A DNA stretch of 5,089 bases, from NCBI GenBank assembly GCA_937959145.1, contig CALGMC010000235.1:1-5089 (forward strand), given 5' to 3'. The notes beneath the pieces were generated by a model. It was not told the DNA's origin. It ran no database searches and was given only the letters and a program-made list of their open reading frames with translations. This stretch comes from an uncultured Chlorobiales bacterium (GTDB taxonomy: Bacteria; Bacteroidota; Chlorobiia; Chlorobiales; Thermochlorobacteraceae). The first letter of the stretch is position 1. Each line of letters starts with the position of its first letter. Positions 1 to 5,089 of the stretch are shown here, in pieces. The position numbers and the translations under genes are program-made.

Positions 1-1
1 C

Positions 2-799
2 ATTTCAAAGAGCGAAGTTTTTATTCCGATTGCGCTCGATTTGCTCGGCATTGCTTATACAGGCTCGCAGGCAAAAACGCTTGAACTTTGCGTTCAGAAA
101 GCCAAGACGAAAGAAATTCTGCTTCGCCGTTCTGTTCCAACGCCGCGCTTCGTTGTGTTCAAACCGTCAGAAGAAATTTCCACGACGATTCCCTTTCCGC
201 TCATCGTCAAGCCTGAACACGAAGACGCCAGCACCGGGATTTCAAATAACTCCGTCGTGCATTCCGAATCGGCACTCAAAGAACAAGTTGAGATGATTTG
301 GCGCACCTACAAACAGCCTGCGCTTGTTGAAGAATTTATTGACGGACGAGAGTTCAATGTGGCGATTTTAGGCGATAGCGATTTCGAACATCAAATCGGA
401 CACCCCAATGCGCCGCGCGTGTTGCCGATTTCTGAAATTAGTTTTGAAACCATGCCCGAAGGCTTTGCGCGGATTGTAACCTATAAAGCCAAGTGGGAAG
501 AAGACAGCGTGGAATACAAAGAAACAAAACCCATCTGCCCTGCCCCGATTGACTTGAAACTCGAACTTGAACTCAAACAAATTGCGTTGCGTGTGTTTAA
601 TGCGGTTGGCTGTCGTGATTATGCGCGTGTGGACTTTCGCGTTTCAAAAGAGGGCAAGCCGTTTGTCGTTGATGTCAATCCCAACCCTGACATTTCGCCT
701 GATGCCGGTCTTGCGCGCTCGGCAAAAGCCGCTGGGTTGGAGTATCCCGCTTTGATTCGCAAAATTGTTAGTTTCGCGCTCTCTCGTGCGGCAAGTTGA
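2..799 (+). CDS. D-alanine-D-alanine ligase-like ATP-grasp protein, 5' partial
   Basis: The reading frame is open from base 2 to a TGA at 797-799, giving 265 visible residues. There is no convincing start: the TTG at 41 lies inside a conserved stretch (ALDLLGIAYTGS) that matches the Ddl segment before the ATP-grasp fold, so the gene begins upstream and roughly 80-90 N-terminal residues are missing. ATP-grasp features follow in order: the lysine of LIVKPEHEDASTGI (209-238), where EDASTG sits where Ddl has its EGSSVG loop; VEEFIDGREFNV (about 329-358); the omega-loop-like YKAKW (about 482-496); then DYARVDF and VDVNPNPDIS (about 617-697), carrying the metal-binding Asp/Asn. Ddl enzymes join two D-Ala for peptidoglycan in the cytoplasm. 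Here the usual NTLPGMT tail is replaced by NPNPDIS, so the acceptor or product may differ. Family membership is secure and the substrate is not. It converges on the lptG-like gene. Confidence 0.85.
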   Translation: MSKSEVFIPIALDLLGIAYTGSQAKTLELCVQKAKTKEILLRRSVPTPRFVVFKPSEEISTTIPFPLIVKPEHEDASTGISNNSVVHSESALKEQVEMIWRTYKQPALVEEFIDGREFNVAILGDSDFEHQIGHPNAPRVLPISEISFETMPEGFARIVTYKAKWEEDSVEYKETKPICPAPIDLKLELELKQIALRVFNAVGCRDYARVDFRVSKEGKPFVVDVNPNPDISPDAGLARSAKAAGLEYPALIRKIVSFALSRAAS

Positions 800-807
800 G
801 AGAAGAA

Positions 808-838
808 CGTCATTCCGAGCACAGCGAGAAATCCATTC
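808..838. repeat. Degenerate copy of a dispersed CATTCCGAGC...GCGAG-AATCC intergenic repeat
   Basis: The sequence starts CGTCATTCCGAGC and continues ACAGCGAGAAATCC. It closely resembles an element seen in many copies between genes in various bacterial genomes (GTCATTCCGAGCG-AGCGAGGAATC type). Read on the minus strand it yields the spurious peptide ISRCARND, often seen in falsely predicted proteins. It begins 9 bases after the ATP-grasp stop codon. The match is from memory, and only one copy is present in this window. Confidence 0.55.
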
Positions 839-839
839 C

Positions 840-881
840 AATAATGAATGAAGAACGAAAAAATCTTCGCTATTCATTATT
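840..881. terminator. AT-rich inverted repeat between convergent genes, possible bidirectional terminator
   Basis: AATAATGAAT at 840-849 pairs perfectly with ATTCATTATT at 872-881. The stem continues with GAAGA (850-854) against TCTTC (864-868) after a 3-base bulge (869-871), leaving a 9-base A-rich loop. It sits between the ends of the ATP-grasp and lptG-like genes, where a terminator serving both would be expected. It lacks a GC-rich stem and a T-tract on either side, so it is not a textbook intrinsic terminator. The pairing may simply come from oppositely oriented heptamer repeats. Confidence 0.35.
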
Positions 882-905
882 CACTACTCACTATTCATTA
901 TTCAC
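871..905. repeat. Five tandem 7-bp repeats (TATTCAT/TATTCAC/TACTCAC)
   Basis: Five consecutive heptamers are TATTCAT (871-877), TATTCAC (878-884), TACTCAC (885-891), TATTCAT (892-898) and TATTCAC (899-905). At a larger scale, CTATTCATTATTCACT occurs perfectly at both 870-885 and 891-906, a 21-bp period. The array includes the TGA stop of the lptG-like gene (902-904, minus strand) and touches its last sense codon. It resembles the short tandemly repeated heptamer arrays known from cyanobacterial intergenic regions, but no function can be read from it. Confidence 0.8.
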
Positions 906-1984
906 TTTTGCGCTTTGAAGAGCATCACTGCGCCGACGATGAGGAAAATCATGTTCGGCATCCACGCGGCTAAAATCGGATTGACTGCACCCTTATAGCC
1001 AAGCGTTCCGAAAACTTGCTGAACGCCCATATACAAAAATCCAACAAGAATACTAATTCCCGCCTCGAGCGCGATGCCACTTCGCTTCTTTTGCGCCGAG
1101 AGCGGAACGCCGATGAGAATCACTATCAGGCACGCAAACGGAAAAGAAAGTTTCGTGTGATACTTCACGACGGCTTCGTCAGACGATTCAAATCCGCCAC
1201 GCTCGCGCGCCTTCAAAAACGCACGATGCTCAGGAAGCGTCATAAGTTCAAGGGCTTGTGTCGACTCGCCGAGTTCTTTGGCTGTAAAGGAAAATTCAAG
1301 CGTATCGAGTTGCTCAATGCGTGTGATGAACTCTTTATCGTTATTGAGGACGCGCAGGTATCCGTTTTCAATCACCCATTTTTGAGCGGTTGTGTCGTAT
1401 TTCATTCGCTCTGCATCTAATCGCCAAATCAACGCTTTTCCATTGAAGGCTTGCACGCCAAGCGCGTAGCAGGTTTTTGTATAGTCGTCGTAGTAGCCGA
1501 TGCTGACAAGTTGCGTCGGCGAATCCATGATATTGACATTTGAACGACTGCCGCCAACCCAAAAATTTTTTCCGAGATTGATTGATTCAAACCGCTGTTT
1601 TTCTCTCGTCGTCTGTGGCACAAGCCAACCTGAAAGGTAAAAATCCAACAAGGTAATTAACAGTGCGATTGCTAAAAACGGCACAAGGATTCGGTAAAGG
1701 CTAATTCCGCCCGATTTCATCGCCGTTAGTTCCATCTGTTTTGAGAGCGCGCCTGTTACAAACAGTGCTGAAAGCAGTGCGCTAATCGGAATAATCAATT
1801 TCAAAATTTCAGGAAGGAAGTAGCCGTAATATGCCAGAATCGGTAAGAGCGTCAGTTTGCGGTCGATGAAGTCGTCGATATGCTCAATGAGGTCAATCAA
1901 GACGAAAAGCGCGATAAAGGCAATCGTTCCGAATAAGAACGCAGACAGATAGCGGATTGCAATATATCGGTCGAGAATTTTCAC
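902..1984 (-). CDS. lptG: LptF/LptG-family lipopolysaccharide export permease (YjgP/YjgQ)
   Basis: This is an inner-membrane permease subunit of the Lpt system, which extracts LPS from the inner membrane using the LptB ATPase and passes it to a periplasmic bridge. From the GTG at 1984 it is 360 residues, a normal length. Visible features: an N-terminal LDRYI, LptG-like; TM1 about residues 12-35; TM2 and TM3 about 52-80 and 98-120, flanking the family motif SKQMELTAMKSGGIS (81-95); a hydrophilic periplasmic jellyroll region about 125-265; and three C-terminal helices about 279-357 with FPFACLIVILIGVPLS and AAWMPN. A second in-frame GTG at 1999 adds five residues. I prefer the inner start because it gives the family-typical N-terminus (MKILDRYI); both GTGs lie in a duplicated 15-bp unit and neither has a clear Shine-Dalgarno. 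LptF is possible but less likely than LptG. No lptB, lptA or lptC is in view. Confidence 0.9.
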   Translation of the reverse strand: MKILDRYIAIRYLSAFLFGTIAFIALFVLIDLIEHIDDFIDRKLTLLPILAYYGYFLPEILKLIIPISALLSALFVTGALSKQMELTAMKSGGISLYRILVPFLAIALLITLLDFYLSGWLVPQTTREKQRFESINLGKNFWVGGSRSNVNIMDSPTQLVSIGYYDDYTKTCYALGVQAFNGKALIWRLDAERMKYDTTAQKWVIENGYLRVLNNDKEFITRIEQLDTLEFSFTAKELGESTQALELMTLPEHRAFLKARERGGFESSDEAVVKYHTKLSFPFACLIVILIGVPLSAQKKRSGIALEAGISILVGFLYMGVQQVFGTLGYKGAVNPILAAWMPNMIFLIVGAVMLFKAQK

Positions 1985-2005
1985 GAATTGAATTTTCACG
2001 AATTG
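1976..2005. repeat. Perfect 15-bp tandem duplication at the start of the lptG-like gene
   Basis: AATTTTCACGAATTG occurs at 1976-1990 and again, immediately adjacent and identical, at 1991-2005. On the minus strand each unit reads CAATTCGTGAAAATT, so the permease frame contains QFVKI-QFVKI with a GTG in each copy (1984 and 1999). The unit is a multiple of three, so the frame is kept. It explains the ambiguous start of this gene. Confidence 0.9.
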
Positions 2006-2053
2006 GAATTGACGGTTATTTTGTTTGGCTTAACACGATTTTTACACAACATA
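2000..2053. promoter_or_regulatory. Divergent intergenic region expected to hold both promoters
   Basis: This AT-rich spacer separates the starts of the divergent lptG-like and VWA genes and must carry, or lie next to, both promoters. On the plus strand, TTGACG at 2009-2014 is a good -35 candidate, but the hexamer 16 bases downstream (TAACAC, 2031-2036) is a poor -10. No convincing pair is seen on the minus strand, and no clear Shine-Dalgarno precedes the ATG at 2054 or either GTG. The assignment rests on gene layout more than on motifs. Confidence 0.3.
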
Positions 2054-4195
2054 ATGACCTTTGTCGCTTCATCACTTTGGCTCTTATTGCTCTTTGCACT
2101 TCTTGCCATTCTGCTTGCCTTTTGGACCTACCAGCGCGCCACGCTCTCTGTGCCGATTAAAGTCGCATTGGTAAGCCTGCGTGCGCTGTCGGTTTTCCTT
2201 GCGCTTTCCCTTTTCCTTGAACCGATGTTGCAATTTTTTTCAGAAGAAACGCGCAAACCCAAACTAGCCTTGATTATCGATAACTCCGAAAGCATGACGA
2301 TTCGCGACAACGGACTTCGGCGCGATAGCCTACTCCAACAACTTCTTTCACGCTATCAAAGTAATCTTGAAAATATCGTTGATAGTCGTCTGTTCGCATT
2401 TGGCGAAACTCTGCAAGAGCGTGAATTAGGCGATTTCTCGTTCAATGAAAAATATACCAATCACTCGAGTGCGATTGCCGCACTTAACCGCATCAGCGTG
2501 CGCGAAAGCTTCAACGCCGCCTTGATGTTCAGCGATGGCGCATTCAACGCAGGCGAAACCCCGCTCTACGAAGCCGAGCGTTCGCCGATTCCGATTTTCA
2601 CCGTGCTGTTAGGCGATAGCACGTCGCGCAAAGATATTGTGCTTCGCCGCATTTATGCACCCGAGCAAGCGATTGTGAATACCAAAGTTTCGGTTTCGGC
2701 AGTGGTTGCGCAAGAAGGCTTTACTGGCAAAGTTGTCGAGGCACTTTTGAAAAGTGGCGAAACCGTTTTGGCACGCAAGCAGTTTGAACTCGCGCCTTCG
2801 GAACAATCTATCGCATTCGAATTTGTGCCGAAAGAAGTCGGCGACGCTAAATACAGCATTAGCCTCTCGCCGCTTCAAGGCGAATTTTCGGCGAGGAACA
2901 ATTCGCAACCTTTTTTCGTGCGCGTCTTGAAAAACAAGAAGAAGATTTTAGTGATTGCAGGACTTGCCGACCCTGAAATTTCTTCCGTCCGTCAAACGCT
3001 CATGCAGTCTGAAAACATCGATGCAATTTTTTTCACGCAAAAAACGTCGAGCGAATTTTTCGAGGGCGCGCTCAACCTTGCGGCGCATCAAGACGCCGAT
3101 GCTTGTTTGCTCATCGGCTTTCCGAGCGCAAGCATTAGCGAATCGATTTCCGAGCGTGTGTTTGGGTTCTTGAACGCGAACAAAATTCCTGTCTTTTCAT
3201 TTATCGGCTTGCAAAGTTCAGGCACGAAGCTAAAACAATATGAGCCAATTCTCGCCGTTAGCCTTGCGCGCACAAGTCCTGCCGATGTTCTCGATAACAA
3301 TGCGTTCATTTTGCCGACACCGCAAGGTCAAAGTTTCGTTGCGTTCAAGCCTGTGGCGTCTCTTTTGCAGACTGTCTTTCAAACCGCACCGCCGATTTCT
3401 TATTTGGATTTCAATTTTCAACCCAAACCCACAACGCAAATTTTGTGGAAACTTTCTGTTTCAGGTAGAGCCACCGAGCGCGTGGCACTTGCCGTTGCGC
3501 AAAGTTCGGGCAAAAAATATGCGACGCTTTGCACGCCGCAGTTTTGGCGATTTTCACTTTCGCCTGACGAAAACGTGCGCAAAGTTTATACGCAAACCTT
3601 GCTTGGCACTATCGAGTGGCTTTCGGCAAAGGAAGATTCAAAGCGTTTTCAAGTTTCTACATCGCGCAAACTTTATGACGAAGGCGAAACTGTTTTCTTC
3701 ACTGCTACGTTGCAAGATGAACTCTTGAATCCGGTCTCGACCGCCGAGATTGCCTTGCGCGTCAAGCACAAGCAAACGGGCGAAAGTTACAACGCTACCT
3801 TTGAGCGCGCCATAGAAGAGGGCGTCTATCAAGCCAAGTTCGAGGGATTTGAAAAAGGCGATTATACCTTTACCGCCGAAGCCAAAGAAGGAGAAACTGT
3901 GTTAGGCACGGCGAGTGGCATTTTTTCAGTGAGCGAAACCAGCACAGAACTACGCAACACGGCGGCAATTCCTGAAACGATGCAGAGCATTGCTGAACGC
4001 AGTGGCGGAAAGTTCTACACGCCGCAAACCTTCGAGCAATTTTTTGACGACATCAAGCGCGAGCCATCGTTTCAGCCAGTCAAAGTTCGCACTGCCTCGT
4101 CTGTTGAATTTGCAAACTTGTGGTCGACTTTGATTGTTATCGTCTTGTGCCTTTCGGCGGAGTGGCTCTTGCGAAAACTCAACGCGCTTCCTTAA
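2054..4195 (+). CDS. Membrane-anchored VWA-domain protein with CARDB-like and GATase-like regions
   Basis: The protein is 713 residues from the ATG at 2054, with three predicted helices: about 7-25, 35-56 and a C-terminal one about 687-706. The basic loop between TM1 and TM2 and the basic tail (LLRKLNALP) put those ends in the cytoplasm, so residues ~65-685 should be periplasmic. Domains in order: a VWA fold about 68-190 with a MIDAS metal site DNSES (76-80) and FSDG (159-162); a CARDB/Ig-like beta region about 193-292 ending in the typical NN; a Rossmann/GATase-like segment about 297-430 starting KKILVIAGLADPE, without a recognisable catalytic Cys; a further mixed region to ~525; and an Ig-like domain about 530-627. 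This architecture is common in FCB and planctomycete genomes and its function is unknown, although VWA domains generally mediate metal-dependent protein binding. An in-frame TTG at 1988 would add 22 residues but would overlap the divergent permease start, and TM1 follows directly after the ATG. No MoxR or DUF58 partner is adjacent. Confidence 0.85.
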   Translation: MTFVASSLWLLLLFALLAILLAFWTYQRATLSVPIKVALVSLRALSVFLALSLFLEPMLQFFSEETRKPKLALIIDNSESMTIRDNGLRRDSLLQQLLSRYQSNLENIVDSRLFAFGETLQERELGDFSFNEKYTNHSSAIAALNRISVRESFNAALMFSDGAFNAGETPLYEAERSPIPIFTVLLGDSTSRKDIVLRRIYAPEQAIVNTKVSVSAVVAQEGFTGKVVEALLKSGETVLARKQFELAPSEQSIAFEFVPKEVGDAKYSISLSPLQGEFSARNNSQPFFVRVLKNKKKILVIAGLADPEISSVRQTLMQSENIDAIFFTQKTSSEFFEGALNLAAHQDADACLLIGFPSASISESISERVFGFLNANKIPVFSFIGLQSSGTKLKQYEPILAVSLARTSPADVLDNNAFILPTPQGQSFVAFKPVASLLQTVFQTAPPISYLDFNFQPKPTTQILWKLSVSGRATERVALAVAQSSGKKYATLCTPQFWRFSLSPDENVRKVYTQTLLGTIEWLSAKEDSKRFQVSTSRKLYDEGETVFFTATLQDELLNPVSTAEIALRVKHKQTGESYNATFERAIEEGVYQAKFEGFEKGDYTFTAEAKEGETVLGTASGIFSVSETSTELRNTAAIPETMQSIAERSGGKFYTPQTFEQFFDDIKREPSFQPVKVRTASSVEFANLWSTLIVIVLCLSAEWLLRKLNALP
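4192..4195. other. Shared palindromic TTAA holding both stop codons of convergent genes
   Basis: The VWA gene ends with TAA at 4193-4195 on the plus strand. The TerC gene ends with TAA read from 4194 to 4192 on the minus strand. The two coding regions therefore overlap tail to tail by four bases and there is no non-coding space for a terminator between them. Confidence 0.9.
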
Positions 4196-5089
4196 ACTTT
4201 CACTTCTTCTTCTATTGGCGCGACTTCTTTCTTTTCTTCTTTCGGCGCAAAGAGAAGCGACAGCACAACGGAAAGGAGTAGCACGCTGGCAATCACGGCA
4301 AGGGAAATCGGCGAAGGAATGGAGAACGATTCGCCCGTAATCCAACGCGAAATTTCAGGCGTGAGCATTTTTATCCCCACAAATGTGAGAATAAACGAAA
4401 TACCTTTTTTGAGGAAGACGAACTTGTCGATGATGTCGGCGAGCAAAAAGTAAAGCGAACGCAAGCCCATAATCGCGAAGATATTCGACGTGAAAATGAT
4501 GAACGGGTCGTTGCTGACGGCAAGCACGGCGGGAATGGAGTCGACGGCGAAAATCAGGTCGGTAATTTCAATGACAATCAAGACGAGAAAGAGCGGCGTG
4601 GCAACGCGCTTTCCGTTTTCAATCGTGAAAAATTTTTGTCCGTCGTAGTTTTTCGAGATTGCGAAAAATCGCTTCACCAACTTTATCGCAAAGTTTTCAG
4701 CCACTTCTTCGGTTTCTTCTTCGCCCTCTTTTTCAAAAAGCAGTTTCAGCCCTGAATAAATGAGAAACGCGCCGAAGAGGTAAATAATCCAATGAAATTT
4801 TTGAATGAGCGCGACGCCTGCAAAAATGAAAATCGCGCGCATTACCACCGCGCCCAAGACGCCCCAAAAGAGAATCCGATGTTGATACCTATCCTCGACC
4901 TTGAAGTGCCGAAATACCAACACAAAAACGAAGAGATTATCGACCGAGAGCGATTCTTCAATCAAATATCCCGTCATGAACTCGGTCGCTTTTTCAAAGC
5001 CATAAAAGTGCCACACAACTCCCGCAAACGAAACGGCAAGTGAAACCCAAAGGCAAGTCCACATCAAGGCTTCTTTGCTTGAAACGCGA
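4192..5089 (-). CDS. TerC-family integral membrane protein (Alx-like), 5' partial
   Basis: The frame is open to the window edge. The codons before the TTG at 5067 and ATG at 5064 read RVSSKEAL, matching the conserved TerC segment (VSLKEAL-W) that follows the first helix, so the true start is beyond 5089 and about 25-30 residues are missing. Counting from the TTG as residue 1, landmarks are TGYLIEESLSVDNLFVF (32-48), YQHRILFWGVLGAVVMRAIF (61-80), VIEITDLIFAVDSIPAVLA (165-183) and TSNIFAIMGLRSLYFLLA (193-210). The membrane acidic residues D43, E167, D170 and D176 are present. An acidic cytoplasmic-looking insert (EKEGEEETEE, 112-121) and an acidic C-terminal tail after the last helix are visible. 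TerC/Alx proteins are linked to metal-ion export, notably manganese, and in other genomes to tellurite resistance. No ter operon genes are near, so metal export is the more likely role, by inference. Confidence 0.92.
   Translation of the reverse strand, partial: RVSSKEALMWTCLWVSLAVSFAGVVWHFYGFEKATEFMTGYLIEESLSVDNLFVFVLVFRHFKVEDRYQHRILFWGVLGAVVMRAIFIFAGVALIQKFHWIIYLFGAFLIYSGLKLLFEKEGEEETEEVAENFAIKLVKRFFAISKNYDGQKFFTIENGKRVATPLFLVLIVIEITDLIFAVDSIPAVLAVSNDPFIIFTSNIFAIMGLRSLYFLLADIIDKFVFLKKGISFILTFVGIKMLTPEISRWITGESFSIPSPISLAVIASVLLLSVVLSLLFAPKEEKKEVAPIEEEVKV

Noticed and set aside
779..802. CTCTC/GAGAG pairing at the end of the ATP-grasp gene as a terminator
   Set aside because: The stem is only five base pairs with a long loop, overlaps the coding end and has no T-tract.
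644..877. Minus-strand open frame of 77 codons over the end of the ATP-grasp gene and the spacer
   Set aside because: It is antisense to the ATP-grasp gene and its ISRCARND segment is the known spurious translation of the dispersed repeat.
1016..1420. Open frame of 134 codons on the plus strand inside the permease gene
   Set aside because: It lies wholly antisense to a clear LptG-family gene, its translation is rich in Arg/Lys with no recognisable domain, and no start signal precedes it.
1988..2053. TTG at 1988 as the start of the VWA gene
   Set aside because: It would overlap the 15-bp duplication and the longer permease start, adds 22 residues not needed for the TM1-TM2-VWA layout, and a plain ATG at 2054 directly precedes TM1.
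3240..3728. Open frame of 162 codons on the plus strand within the VWA gene
   Set aside because: It is in another frame of a well-supported coding region, and the translation is strongly basic and low in recognisable motifs, as expected for an out-of-frame reading.
3950..4345. Minus-strand open frame of 131 codons spanning the VWA-TerC junction
   Set aside because: It overlaps the 3' ends of two well-supported genes, one antisense and one out of frame, and its Arg-rich translation has no family resemblance.
1..5089. CRISPR array, transposase, tRNA/rRNA, phage or defence genes
   Set aside because: Nothing resembling spaced repeats, transposase motifs, cloverleaf structures or defence domains was seen; nearly all bases belong to the four coding regions.

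Overview
The window is chromosomal DNA of moderate GC content from a Gram-negative bacterium. The best evidence for an outer membrane is an LptF/LptG-type lipopolysaccharide-export permease. The gene mix (LptG-like permease, large VWA membrane protein with a CARDB/GATase-like middle, a Ddl-like ATP-grasp enzyme with an NPNPD C-terminal motif, an Alx-type TerC) and the absence of clear Shine-Dalgarno sequences fit the Bacteroidota/Chlorobiota (FCB) group. This placement is a guess from general resemblance, not an identification.

Layout: (1) bases 2-799, plus strand: the C-terminal ~265 residues of a D-Ala-D-Ala ligase-like ATP-grasp protein whose start lies before the window. (2) bases 800-901: a short convergent spacer made almost entirely of repeats: a degenerate copy of a CATTCCGAGC...GCGAGAAATCC dispersed element, an AT-rich inverted repeat, and five 7-bp tandem units that run into the stop codon of the next gene. 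(3) bases 902-1984 (or 1999), minus strand: the LptG-family permease. (4) a divergent spacer of about 54-69 bp, beginning with a perfect 15-bp tandem duplication that carries two possible GTG starts of the permease. (5) bases 2054-4195, plus strand: a 713-residue membrane-anchored VWA-domain protein. (6) bases 4192-5089, minus strand: a TerC-family membrane protein, cut at its N-terminus by the window edge, whose stop codon overlaps the VWA gene's stop in a shared TTAA.

The genes alternate in direction (+, -, +, -), so this is not an operon, and no common pathway is evident beyond three of the four products being integral membrane proteins. Coding density is very high, and the only non-coding stretches are about 100 and 55-70 bp. 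I find no RNA genes, CRISPR, insertion sequences, phage genes or defence systems. I do not see a previously undescribed system. The most noteworthy items are the small-scale repeat structures at gene boundaries and the atypical active-site tail of the Ddl-like protein.
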